NCBI RefSeq assembly: GCF_037080055.1
Contig: NZ_JBAOJI010000006.1
Span: forward strand, 186,001 to 250,000
Source: Halovenus sp037080055
Lineage (GTDB): Archaea > Halobacteriota > Halobacteria > Halobacteriales > Haloarculaceae
DNA length: 64,000 nucleotides
Reading direction: 5' to 3'
Shown: positions 24,156 through 32,863 of the stretch, one piece after another
Position numbering within the stretch: the stretch's first letter is position 1
Layout of the letters: each line of letters opens with the position of its first letter
Made by a program: the position numbers and the translations under genes
Notes under the pieces: model-generated
Databases searched by the model: none
What the model saw: the letters and a program-made list of their open reading frames with translations, nothing else
What the model was told of the DNA's origin: nothing

Positions 24156-25268
24156 ATGGGGCTCGAAGAGGAGATCGAGGAGATCGAGCAGGAGATCCGC
24201 GATACGCCGTACAACAAGTCGACCGAGGCGCACATCGGCCGACTGAAGTCCAAACTCGCGGAGAAAAAAGAAAAGCTCGAGCGCCAACAGTCCTCCTCCG
24301 GCGGCAGCGGTGGCTACGCCGTCGAGAAACACGGCGACGCGACCGTCGCGCTGGTTGGCTTCCCCAGCGTTGGCAAATCGACACTCCTCAACGCCCTCAC
24401 GAACGCTGACAGCGAAACCGGATCCTACGAGTTCACGACGCTCGATGTCAATCCTGGCATGTTGCAGTACCGCGGCGCGAACATCCAGATGCTCGACGTG
24501 CCGGGGATGATCGAAGGTGCTGCGAGTGGTCGCGGTGACGGGCAAGAAGTCCTCTCTGTCGTGCGGACTGCCGATCTCATTGTCTTTGTTCTCTCGGCGT
24601 TCGAAATTCAGCAGTACGACCGCCTCAGCGAAGAACTGTACAAAAACGGCATCCGTGTCGATCAAAAGCCGCCACGGGTCACCGTCCGCAAGAAGGCCAA
24701 AGACGGCATCTCGGTCAACGCCAGCGTCGATCTCAACCTCGACGAGCGAACGATCTCGGACATCCTGCGAGAGCACGGCTACACCAACGCCGACGTGACC
24801 ATCGGCGAGCAGGTCGATCTCGACCGCTTTATCGACGGCATCCGGGACAACCGCGTCTATCTCCCCTCGCTCGTCACGGTCAACAAGGTCGATCTGATCG
24901 AACCCTCCTACGCCGAGACGGTCAACGAGAACCTCCGCGAGCGGGATATCGACCCCGACGACGCCGTCTTCATCAGCGCCGAGAAGGAGAAAGGCCTCGA
25001 CGCCCTCCGCGAGCGCCTCTGGAAGGAACTCGGCCTCATCCGGATCTACATGGACAAACCCGGACGCGGGGTCGACTACGACGAACCGCTCATTCTCTTC
25101 GAGGGCGCGACCGTCGAGGACGCCTGCGAGAAGTTGGGCGGAGAGTTCGACGAGCGGTTTCGCTTCGCCCGCGTCAGCGGGTCGAGCGCCAAACACGACG
25201 AACAGCAGGTCGGACTGGATCACGAACTCGCCGACGAGGACGTGCTCCGCATTCTAACGACGAATTAA
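24156..25268 (+). CDS. DRG-family GTP-binding protein with TGS domain
   Basis: A 370-residue Obg-superfamily GTPase of the archaeal/eukaryotic DRG type. A helical N-terminus (1-50) precedes the G1 motif GFPSVGKST (68-76). G3 is DVPGMIEGA, and NKVD serves as G4. An inserted S5D2L-like segment occupies the middle of the G domain. The C-terminal TGS domain (about 290-368) includes the PGRGVDYDEPLIL segment. Family members associate with ribosomes and influence translation. It converges with the next gene, with a 4-base stop-stop overlap. Confidence 0.95.
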   Translation: MGLEEEIEEIEQEIRDTPYNKSTEAHIGRLKSKLAEKKEKLERQQSSSGGSGGYAVEKHGDATVALVGFPSVGKSTLLNALTNADSETGSYEFTTLDVNPGMLQYRGANIQMLDVPGMIEGAASGRGDGQEVLSVVRTADLIVFVLSAFEIQQYDRLSEELYKNGIRVDQKPPRVTVRKKAKDGISVNASVDLNLDERTISDILREHGYTNADVTIGEQVDLDRFIDGIRDNRVYLPSLVTVNKVDLIEPSYAETVNENLRERDIDPDDAVFISAEKEKGLDALRERLWKELGLIRIYMDKPGRGVDYDEPLILFEGATVEDACEKLGGEFDERFRFARVSGSSAKHDEQQVGLDHELADEDVLRILTTN

Positions 25269-25987
25269 TTCTCCGGTCGATAGACGGACTCACAGTCCAG
25301 ACAGACGATTTCCTCGCCGTCGTCGAGCACTTCGTAGCGGTCGGTCTTGATGCCGAGCATCGTCCGTCCGGACCACACCGCATCACAGCCCTCCTGCGGA
25401 CAGCGGGCGGGAATCTCGTGGCCCGCCTCGGTCTCCTCGACGACGGTTTCGAGCCCATCCAAGTCCTCCTGCATCGTTTCGTCTTCACTCAACTCCGTCT
25501 TGAGATGTTCGAGATGCTCGCTCAGCCGTGCATCGGGCGTCTGGTCTTCGATTCTGCCGGCGCTCCCATCGCTCTCCTCGAACAATTCGGCAGAGACTGC
25601 CGGATGATTCTGATACGCTTCCGGAATCTCCGGCTGTTCGTCCTCCGCTGTGTCGCCCTCCTCCCAGACGCTGTCTTTCTTCCGCTCGGCTTCCCAGAAG
25701 CCCTCACTGCTCTGCTCGCTGGTCTGTGCCGGCTCTGTTCTCGTCTCGGGCGTGTCGCGCGATCCGGTCGGCAGGCCGTCACCGCGGATCACGGCGAGGA
25801 CTGCGAGCACCAGCAACAGCCCCGTAACCGCCAACAGTGGGAGATACAGAAGCACCTGTGGCCACTGGAGAATCTTTTCGACGCCCACGTTCGTGATCGC
25901 TGGATTCCGCAGCAGCGGTCGGAGCGCCGTCATCGCGACGAAGAAGCCGACGACGAACAGGCCGCCGAGGCGTCGGACTGATACCAT
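25265..25987 (-). CDS. membrane-anchored protein with C-terminal zinc ribbon
   Basis: A 240-residue protein. Two transmembrane helices (about 8-23 and 45-67) anchor it. A long acidic, disordered linker follows (about 70-185), and the C-terminus holds a zinc-ribbon-like set of cysteines: CPQEGC near 194-199 and CLDC near 230-233, in a region resembling ribbons that recognise peptides or metals. I recognise no named family. It converges on the DRG gene and is divergent from the sugar dehydrogenase gene. A regulatory or assembly role at the membrane is possible but unsupported. Confidence 0.7.
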   Translation of the reverse strand: MVSVRRLGGLFVVGFFVAMTALRPLLRNPAITNVGVEKILQWPQVLLYLPLLAVTGLLLVLAVLAVIRGDGLPTGSRDTPETRTEPAQTSEQSSEGFWEAERKKDSVWEEGDTAEDEQPEIPEAYQNHPAVSAELFEESDGSAGRIEDQTPDARLSEHLEHLKTELSEDETMQEDLDGLETVVEETEAGHEIPARCPQEGCDAVWSGRTMLGIKTDRYEVLDDGEEIVCLDCESVYRPEN

Positions 25988-26066
25988 CGCTCAGTTGTAG
26001 CGACTCGACTGGAATAAATACCGCAGTCCCACAACGGTCTTGGCCGATCAGTCCATATCGGCGGGC

Positions 26067-27287
26067 GTGACACGAACGCCAACGTTCGACCGACGGTCGG
26101 TTCTGCGGGCGGGCATCGCTGCAGGCGCGCTCGCACTCGCCGGGTGCAGCGGCGGGAGCGACGACGACCCCGCCTCGGTCGACGAAGTCGAACCCGACGG
26201 CCCGTTCCAGATTTCGGAAGTCGTCTCCGGACTCGATGCACCGTGGGGCATCGCCTTCCTCCCCGAGACGAGCCAACTACTCGTCACCGAACTCCCGGGT
26301 GGCCTGCAACTCGTCGACCGCGAGGACGAGACGATGACGGAACTCACTGGCACGCCCGAGGTCGTGGCGGCCGGACAGGGCGGCCTTCTCGACGTGGCTG
26401 TCCATCCCGATTTCCCGGCGGAGCCGTGGATCTACCTGACCTACGCTGGCGCGAACGACGAAGGCGAGACCGCCACGCACCTCGGTCGCGGCCGCCTCGA
26501 CCTCGACGGCCCCGAGTTCAGCGAGTTCGAGGCTATCCACGTCGCCGAACCCTTCCTCGATCGAACCGCCCACTACGGCTCCCGGGTCGAGTTCGGAACC
26601 GACGGCATGATCTACATGACCGCCGGCGACCGCCAGTTCAAGAACTTCGATCAGTCGCACGTCGCACAGGATCTGACAAACGAACTCGGGACGACGCTAC
26701 GACTCGCCCCCGACGGCACCGTCCCCGCGGACAATCCATTCGTAGACGATTCGGAAGCGGTCGACTCGATCTTTACCTACGGCCACCGCAACCCGCAGGG
26801 GATCGACGTGCACCCCGAGACGGGCGAGATCTGGGTGAGCGAACACGGCGAGAAGGGCGGCGACGAGATCAATCGCCTGCGTGCGGGGGGAAACTACGGC
26901 TGGCCCATCGCCGACCAAGGCTGTGAGTACGGGACCGAGGAGCCGGTCGCGCCCGATCCGCAGGAGGGTGACGGCACTATTCCGGCGGCACACGTCTGGG
27001 CCTGCGGTGTCGCCCGCTTTCCGCCAGCCGGTATGACATTCTACGAAGGCGATACCTTCCCCGACTGGCAGGGCGACCTCTTTGTTGGGAATCTCGCCGG
27101 CCAGTATCTCGGTCACCTCACCGTCTCCGATCCCGCCGCAGACGACCCGACACTCGAAGAAGTGGATCCCCTGCTCGACGGCAACGACTGGCGGGTTCGT
27201 GACGTTGCCGTCGCACCTGATACCGGCCATCTCTACGTCGCGATCGATAGCGAAGACGCGCCGCTCGTTCGCCTGCATTCCGAGTGA
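26067..27287 (+). CDS. PQQ-dependent sugar dehydrogenase-like lipoprotein
   Basis: A 406-residue secreted enzyme of the soluble glucose dehydrogenase (GSDH/Asd) beta-propeller family. The Tat leader reads DRRSVLRAGIAAGALALAGC, giving a lipid-anchored exoprotein. Blades are marked by GLDAPWGIAFLPE, GGLLDVAVHPDF, GSRVEFGTDGMIYMTAGDR, YGHRNPQGIDVHPETG and GGDEINRL. The catalytic His region (HYGSRVEF, GHRNPQG) is in place. Such enzymes oxidise aldoses using PQQ and pass electrons to the membrane. GTG 26067 is preferred because it gives a normal leader length; TTG 26040 is the alternative. Confidence 0.85.
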   Translation: MTRTPTFDRRSVLRAGIAAGALALAGCSGGSDDDPASVDEVEPDGPFQISEVVSGLDAPWGIAFLPETSQLLVTELPGGLQLVDREDETMTELTGTPEVVAAGQGGLLDVAVHPDFPAEPWIYLTYAGANDEGETATHLGRGRLDLDGPEFSEFEAIHVAEPFLDRTAHYGSRVEFGTDGMIYMTAGDRQFKNFDQSHVAQDLTNELGTTLRLAPDGTVPADNPFVDDSEAVDSIFTYGHRNPQGIDVHPETGEIWVSEHGEKGGDEINRLRAGGNYGWPIADQGCEYGTEEPVAPDPQEGDGTIPAAHVWACGVARFPPAGMTFYEGDTFPDWQGDLFVGNLAGQYLGHLTVSDPAADDPTLEEVDPLLDGNDWRVRDVAVAPDTGHLYVAIDSEDAPLVRLHSE

Positions 27288-27288
27288 A

Positions 27289-27301
27289 TACTTCTTTTTT
27301 G
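27289..27301 (+). terminator. T-rich terminator after the sugar dehydrogenase
   Basis: CTTCTTTTTTG immediately follows the stop codon. Haloarchaeal transcripts often end in such T-runs without a hairpin, and the next gene starts 24 bases later, so this signal would separate the two. Inferred from composition and position. Confidence 0.45.
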
Positions 27302-27324
27302 CTGGCGCTCGAAGGTCACTGCGT

Positions 27325-28107
27325 ATGAACGGGATACTCGATCACACGATGATGCGCGTCGGAGATCTGGAGGAATCGCTCGAGTGGTACCAGACGAACC
27401 TCGAATACGAAGAGAAAGACCGCTACGAGGGCGACGGCTTCACTATCGTCTACCTCGGTCCTGAGGAGATGCACGAGGACGGTGCGTTGCTCGAACTCAC
27501 ACACAACGAGGGCGACGACGACCTCGAACTCGGCGACGCCTGGGGGCACATCGCCGTCCGCGTCGAGGACGTGAACGACGCGTACTACGAACTGATGGAC
27601 AAGGGCGTCGAAGATTACCGCCCGCCCGAGGAGAATCCCGGCTACGCCTTCGTCAAAGATCCTGACGGCCACGAGATCGAAATCGTCGAGCGCGACCACG
27701 GCGCGCGCTGGAGCCTCGATCACACGATGATCCGCGTCGAAGACGCCGACGAGGCGCTGGGCTACTGGACGCGCAAGTTCGAGTACGACGAGGTCGGCCG
27801 CTGGGAGGCCGATAGCTTCGCCAACTACTTCGTCGAACCCGAAGATGCGCCACAGGAGGCGATGAGTCTCGAACTAACCTACAACTACGACGGGCGCTCG
27901 TACACGATGGGCGATGCGTGGGGGCACGTCTGCATCCGCATCGACGATCTTCACGACGACTGGGAGCGACTGATGACCCGGGAGACCGCCGACTATCGGG
28001 ATCCAGAATCCTGCGACGACCTCTACGCGTTCACCAAAGATCAGGACGGCCACGAGATCGAACTGATCGAACGCGACCCCTCCGCGGACTCGCTGTTCCC
28101 GTTCTGA
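27325..28107 (+). CDS. tandem VOC (glyoxalase-like) protein
   Basis: A 260-residue protein made of two vicinal-oxygen-chelate domains, both opening with LDHTM[MI]RV. In each half, DAWGH[IV] and DGHEIE[LI][IV]ER mark the metal-binding His and Glu positions. The repeats diverge elsewhere (YTMGDAWGHVCIRIDD in the second). It resembles lactoylglutathione lyase (GloA), but haloarchaea use gamma-glutamylcysteine rather than glutathione, so the true substrate may be a methylglyoxal adduct of that thiol. Monocistronic, with its own start after the terminator. Confidence 0.88.
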   Translation: MNGILDHTMMRVGDLEESLEWYQTNLEYEEKDRYEGDGFTIVYLGPEEMHEDGALLELTHNEGDDDLELGDAWGHIAVRVEDVNDAYYELMDKGVEDYRPPEENPGYAFVKDPDGHEIEIVERDHGARWSLDHTMIRVEDADEALGYWTRKFEYDEVGRWEADSFANYFVEPEDAPQEAMSLELTYNYDGRSYTMGDAWGHVCIRIDDLHDDWERLMTRETADYRDPESCDDLYAFTKDQDGHEIELIERDPSADSLFPF

Positions 28108-28128
28108 CCGCCGACAGCCGACTGTTGT

Positions 28129-29135
<1,007 letters not shown>

Positions 29136-29139
<4 letters not shown>

Positions 29140-29576
29140 TCAAAGTACTGCTTGAGTTCGAAGTATCCTTCAACATCCTCGGACTTGATAGTTCGCCTCC
29201 CAGCATGCCTGGCGAGAAACGCCGCGGCGGCCGCGATGTCCTCCGCGTACGTTTCGAGTTGCGCCGCCAACACGATACGAGCGTCCATCGACACACGATA
29301 CCGGTCGTCGATATCCAGCCGCGCGACCCGATCGACCGGCGCAATTGGCAAATCGAGTTCCCCCTTGTCCGGCACCGATTGCGCCCCGAAATCGCCGACC
29401 ATCAACGTCTTCCGCCCGTCCTCGTCGGCCAGTTCGGCCGCTCGCGTCGCCCGTCTGGCCCCTTCCTGCTGAATCCGCCGTGCGAGAGTCTCCCCTGCCT
29501 CTGCACTTACTCGAAGCCCGTCTGCACGACGGCGAATGACGTCGTCGACCGGTGCAACCGGTAACTCGACACTCAT
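29136..29576 (-). CDS. tandem histone-fold archaeal histone
   Basis: A 146-residue protein made of two fused histone folds. Half one starts LPVAPVDDVIRR (5-16) and half two LPIAPVDRVARL (76-87). The loop motifs GRKTLMVGDF (54-63) and GRRTIKSEDV (126-135) match the archaeal histone L2-alpha3 segment. A single polypeptide supplies the pseudo-dimer, as in haloarchaeal HpyA/HstA. ATG 29576 is chosen, since GTG-type starts upstream add only MWR. The order RPA, histone, deacetylase on one strand links chromatin and replication functions; the histone gene begins 62 bases after the RPA stop. Confidence 0.95.
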
Positions 29577-29638
29577 ACGCCACAACGAGGCTGTCCGACT
29601 CTTAAACGTTCCGAACAGCGTGCTCGCTCGCTCACGCG

Positions 29639-31084
29639 CTACAGGATCTCCTCGGCGTCGAGGGTCTCACCGTCGAGGGTTCCTCGGGCCGTGACCTCCT
29701 CCCCGAGTTGGAGATGGTCGCTCGTCTCGACTTTCATCGTCTCCGTTCCGTCGTCGAGCACGACTGGATTGCCCGTCTGGACGACCGTGCCCGTGAATTC
29801 CGTCGTTTCGCCGCTCGCTGTCCCCGCGTCGTCGCCTCCGCTGGCGTCGGTCGTCGGCTGGTCGCCGTCGGCAAACGCATCCAGCCCGGTGCTGTCGCCA
29901 CCGTCGGAGACTGCCCCCGACGTATCTCCGCCGGCGTCGGAAGTCGTGTCGACCGATCCGTCATCGCCATCGATGGTCGCGCCTTCGAGGATCACGACTG
30001 TCGAGCCCCAGCCAGCAGACGCTTCGAGGTCGTCCTGCCAGCCGTCCTGAATCTCGACATCGGCGAGGAAGAGTTCGTCTCCCGGTCCGATGTCGAAGTC
30101 GGCCTTCTCGCCCCACAGTGCGACCCGAATGTCGCCGGTATCGTCCTGTACTCTGACGTTGCGGACCTGCCCCTCCGAGCCGTCGTCGCGGTCGAACGTT
30201 CGTTTCGGGTCCGTCGAGCGGACGACGCCAGCGATATCGATCGTCTGGTCGATCTCGGCAGCTTCGATTGGCGTCGCGTCCGGCTGGAAAGAGACCTCTT
30301 CGTCGATTTCGTCGATGGCTCCGCGGTCACCGACGTGCAGTTCGAGTGAGCCCTCTCGTTCGCGGACGTAGCCGTCGACAATTTCGACTGCAACGCCGGA
30401 GTCTAACTCCGTCGCGCGGTCGGCGCGGTCGTCCCACAGCGTCACCCGGATGCGGCCAGTTTCGTCGCCGAGGGTGATGTTCGAGACCTTTCCCTCGGAA
30501 CCGTCGTCGCGGCTGAACGTCCGGACGCTCTCGGTGCCCAGAACGAGTCCCCGAACACTCACATCAGACTGGCCCAATGTCAGCGAATCGATCGTCGACT
30601 CGTCGCCGACTGTCACGTCGATTTCGACCTCGTCGTCCGGTTCGGCCTCGTCGACGCTCACTTCGAGTCCGTTGTAGCCGTCTTTCGCTCGGCCCTTGAC
30701 CCGGAGCACGTCGCCAGGTTCGAGTTCACCGTCGTCGATCGCCGCGGCTTCCTTGTCCCAGAAGGCGAGGCGCACAGTCCCGGTTTCGTCGGCGGCCTCG
30801 ACATTGATGACCCGGCCGTCTTCGTCCTCGTCGTCGCGCTCGAAGGTGCGCAGGTCGCCGACGGAGAGCACCTTGGCGATGAACTTCACCTCGTCCATCG
30901 CGGGTTCGATGTCTGAGATCGTCTCGACTTCGTTGTCGGCGATCTCGTGCGCGATGATCATCGCGGCGGTCTCCTCGTCGGCCAACCCCTCCATCTGCTC
31001 GACTTTCTGCTCGACGGCCTCCCGGAACCGCTCCTCGGAGACGTCGGCCTCCAGATCCGCATAGATCTCTTCGATCGCTCCCAT
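29639..31084 (-). CDS. RPA-like single-stranded DNA-binding protein
   Basis: A 481-residue replication protein A homologue. After a helical N-terminus (1-60), three OB folds each carry the signature RTFxRDDxxExG followed by V[RST]N and a G-x-[IV]-R-[VL]-[TA]-[LF]-W strand, at about 78-113, 183-217 and 290-330. A disordered Asp/Gly/Ser-rich linker (about 365-425) leads to a smaller fourth OB-like segment at the C-terminus. No CxxC zinc finger is present. It protects ssDNA in replication and repair. It probably corresponds to the haloarchaeal Rpa2 type. It heads the transcript that contains the histone and deacetylase genes. Confidence 0.93.
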   Translation of the reverse strand: MGAIEEIYADLEADVSEERFREAVEQKVEQMEGLADEETAAMIIAHEIADNEVETISDIEPAMDEVKFIAKVLSVGDLRTFERDDEDEDGRVINVEAADETGTVRLAFWDKEAAAIDDGELEPGDVLRVKGRAKDGYNGLEVSVDEAEPDDEVEIDVTVGDESTIDSLTLGQSDVSVRGLVLGTESVRTFSRDDGSEGKVSNITLGDETGRIRVTLWDDRADRATELDSGVAVEIVDGYVREREGSLELHVGDRGAIDEIDEEVSFQPDATPIEAAEIDQTIDIAGVVRSTDPKRTFDRDDGSEGQVRNVRVQDDTGDIRVALWGEKADFDIGPGDELFLADVEIQDGWQDDLEASAGWGSTVVILEGATIDGDDGSVDTTSDAGGDTSGAVSDGGDSTGLDAFADGDQPTTDASGGDDAGTASGETTEFTGTVVQTGNPVVLDDGTETMKVETSDHLQLGEEVTARGTLDGETLDAEEIL

Positions 31085-31221
31085 TACTGTCAGAACAACA
31101 CGGCTGGTTGCCGCTTAAGCGTTGTCGTTGATCGATTTCGCCGCCCGATTCGACCGCTCGGCCTGCGCTGTCGGTCCATCGTGGGCCGAAGTGGTCGCAC
31201 TTCCGTATAAAAACCTGCGGG

Positions 31222-31842
31222 CTACTGTTGGATCGTGATCGAGCCGTCGTCTTCGACCTCGATCACCGCGTCGAACAGGCCCTTGAGCGTCGCAAGCGTC
31301 TGTGGGTCGTGGGCTTCGGGATCGAGATGGAAGTGGCCGATCCCGCCGACGGTCTTGACGCGGCCGGTGACGACGTGGAGGAACCGAAACGCTCGCTGGA
31401 GGTCGGCGTACTGCAGCAGCGAGGTGATCCCGTCGAAGCAGACCGCGATGTATTCGTCGTCGTCGGCGGCGGTCGCCATCCCCGAGAGCAGTTCGCTCAG
31501 TTCGATTCCGATGCCGGTGAGATCGGATGGATTCTCGACGGTTTTGACGGCCCACGACGGATCGTCGATTTCGGTCTCGGCCTGCCCGATCGAGACGATG
31601 CCGCCGCGGACCGGCGAGACGCCTGCGTGGTCGAGCCAGTTTTCGACCCACTCCTGTGGGGTATCTGTGTACGAAATCGCGAGCATGTTCGTCTCGCTAG
31701 GTGCGGTCTGGGTGAGAAGGTCGAGACAGACGTCGTTTCCCTGTCCGCCGAGGGATGGAGCTAGCAGTAAGACATTCGACACTCCGGACAGTTCTGAGAG
31801 GTCCGGCCTGTCTTCCTCGGCTGTCCCTGCCCGCTCAGACAT
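31222..31842 (-). CDS. KaiC/RecA-like protein with degenerate P-loop
   Basis: A 206-residue protein of a haloarchaeal family (I believe DUF7504) with an ATPase-like Rossmann core: LLLAPSLGGQGNDVCLDLL at about 28-46 occupies the place of a Walker A, but lacks GK[ST]. A later hydrophobic strand with CFDGITSLLQY near 134-144 resembles a Walker B. The fold suggests a KaiC-related sensor that lost nucleotide hydrolysis. ATG 31842 is preferred since the upstream GTG adds nine unconserved residues. No operon partner; it lies between RPA and the tRNA gene. Confidence 0.75.
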   Translation of the reverse strand: MSERAGTAEEDRPDLSELSGVSNVLLLAPSLGGQGNDVCLDLLTQTAPSETNMLAISYTDTPQEWVENWLDHAGVSPVRGGIVSIGQAETEIDDPSWAVKTVENPSDLTGIGIELSELLSGMATAADDDEYIAVCFDGITSLLQYADLQRAFRFLHVVTGRVKTVGGIGHFHLDPEAHDPQTLATLKGLFDAVIEVEDDGSITIQQ

Positions 31843-32028
31843 ACCATACCCTCTGTGTCGGCGGACCAAAAGAATGCTGATTGTTATACCGAACGGCTTG
31901 ACCGGTAAAAAATGTCGTATGAGTCTGTTTGCCGGCCGATCTCTCTACTGAGCGTAAGCGAACCGAGGGCGCGGTGCAGAACCCCGAATCGTAACCCCTA
32001 TGAGTACCTCCCCGCTACGGGTAGATGA
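31843..32028. other. intergenic region upstream of tRNA-Arg
   Basis: About 190 bases with no supported gene. It should contain the promoters of the minus-strand KaiC-like gene (AT-rich near 31870-31915) and of the tRNA. I see no clear inverted repeat. Confidence 0.4.
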
Positions 32029-32101
32029 GTCCTGATAGGGTAGTGGACTATCCTCTTGGCTTGCGGAGCCAGGGACCGGAGTTCAAATCTCCGTCAGGAC
32101 G
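32029..32101 (+). tRNA. tRNA-Arg (anticodon GCG)
   Basis: A 73-nt tRNA. Acceptor GTCCTGA (32029-32035) pairs with TCAGGAC (32094-32100), discriminator G. The D-arm runs 32038-32054, including GG in the loop. The anticodon stem TTGGC pairs with GCCAG (one G-T pair), with loop TTGCGGA giving anticodon GCG, Arg. The T-arm CGGAG-TTCAAAT-CTCCG is canonical. No intron and no encoded CCA. The 3' half of this gene recurs three more times downstream. Confidence 0.93.
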
Positions 32102-32103
32102 CT
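32080..32103 (+). repeat. tRNA-Arg 3'-end direct repeat, copy A
   Basis: This 24-base segment of the tRNA T-arm, acceptor and first flanking bases recurs exactly at 32269-32292 and 32466-32489, with a 13-base remnant at 32723-32735. Such 3'-end copies are typical footprints of integration at tRNA genes. Confidence 0.8.
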
Positions 32104-32106
32104 TTT

Positions 32107-32149
32107 CCAAACACAACGACGACGAGCGTAGCGAGTCGTCCGTGTTTGG
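32107..32149. other. hairpin just after the tRNA
   Basis: CCAAACAC (32107-32114) and GTGTTTGG (32142-32149) are perfect 8-bp inverted repeats, with further pairing of ACGAC and GTCGT inside. A short T-run (32103-32106) precedes it. It could terminate the tRNA transcript or be a remnant end of a mobile piece. A related sequence recurs at 32741-32781. Confidence 0.55.
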
Positions 32150-32201
32150 TAAGCGTCCAACACAGAGATTTGAGCAGGGAGTGGGAGGTGAGCGAGCGTT
32201 G

Positions 32202-32220
32202 CGAGGCGCTCCGCGCCTCG
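32202..32220. other. short-loop hairpin CGAGGCGC/GCGCCTCG
   Basis: A perfect 8-bp stem with a TCC loop. It belongs to a series of GC-rich hairpins with three-base loops (also 32229-32241, 32430-32444, 32665-32683 and 32689-32707) packed between the tRNA-end copies. The arms differ between hairpins while loop length stays three. Confidence 0.55.
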
Positions 32221-32268
32221 TTCGACGAGCGGCGAAGCCGCGAGTCCGCGAGCGAACGGGAACGACCG

Positions 32269-32346
32269 AGTTCAAATCTCCGTCAGGACGCTCACTTCCT
32301 TTGGTGCCTCGCTTCGCTCAGCACCGGCAGTCGTTCGCGTCCTGAC
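32269..32346 (+). repeat. 78-bp direct repeat, first copy
   Basis: A 78-base unit identical to 32466-32543. It starts with the tRNA-Arg 3' end (AGTTCAAATCTCC...) and ends with GCGTCCTGAC, the inverse of the GTCAGGACGC near its start, so each unit is also a palindrome-flanked cassette with an inner GGTGC...GCACC stem. No gene lies inside. Confidence 0.85.
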
Positions 32347-32387
32347 GGGCCCCACGCTCGCTCTGCTCGCGTGGGACCCCGTCAGGA
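32340..32387. other. long imperfect hairpin built on the tRNA acceptor sequence
   Basis: TCCTGACGGG (32340-32349) pairs with CCCGTCAGGA (32378-32387), and inside it CCCACGC pairs with GCGTGGG. The outer arms contain the acceptor-stem sequence of tRNA-Arg in both orientations. The structure is seen directly; its role is unknown. Confidence 0.6.
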
Positions 32388-32465
32388 ACCGCAACGCGGA
32401 GATTCGAGCAGACGAGTTGCAGCCCGGAACGGCGCATCGCGCCGCATGCCCGGACCATCTCGGCC

Positions 32466-32543
32466 AGTTCAAATCTCCGTCAGGACGCTCACTTCCTTTG
32501 GTGCCTCGCTTCGCTCAGCACCGGCAGTCGTTCGCGTCCTGAC
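32466..32543 (+). repeat. 78-bp direct repeat, second copy
   Basis: Identical to 32269-32346, 197 bases further on. It ends one base before the run of N, so the assembly breaks right at the repeat boundary. Confidence 0.85.
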
Positions 32544-32544
32544 T

Positions 32545-32639
32545 NNNNNNNNNNNNNNNNNNNNNNNNNNNNNNNNNNNNNNNNNNNNNNNNNNNNNNNN
32601 NNNNNNNNNNNNNNNNNNNNNNNNNNNNNNNNNNNNNNN
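32545..32639. other. assembly gap (95 N)
   Basis: A run of N inside the repeat cluster. Both edges read TGACT (32540-32544 and 32640-32644), so the true sequence might be continuous or contain more repeat units. The length given is likely a scaffolding placeholder. Confidence 0.95.
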
Positions 32640-32863
32640 TGACTTGCCCTGCGCTCGCTTCGTCGCCGGCGCTTCGCGCCGGCTCCCTGAGGGACCTTCG
32701 GTCCCTCTCTGCTCGCGCAGGACTCCGTCAGGACGTTTTTCCAAACACAATGACGACGAGCGTAGCGCCGGCTTCGTCATTCATGCCTGGTCCGAGACAG
32801 CCCAGCGGTATCCGACTGCGTGGTCGCCAAAATACTTAGCTCCCGACACTCTCAGACAGAGTC
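32640..32863. other. post-gap hairpin block and tRNA-end remnant
   Basis: Contains hairpins GCCGGCGC-TTC-GCGCCGGC (32665-32683) and GAGGGACC-TTC-GGTCCCTC (32689-32707), flanked by CCTGCGC (32648-32654) and GCGCAGG (32715-32721). The 13-base tRNA 3'-end remnant CTCCGTCAGGACG is at 32723-32735. Then comes a TTTTTCCAAACACAA stretch like that after the tRNA, and AATGACGA (32749-32756) pairing with TCGTCATT (32774-32781). No gene is supported here. Confidence 0.65.

Noticed and set aside
32269..32543. CRISPR array
   Set aside because: Only two full 78-bp copies and one shorter tRNA-end copy, no regular spacer size, and no cas genes. The repeats derive from the tRNA 3' end.
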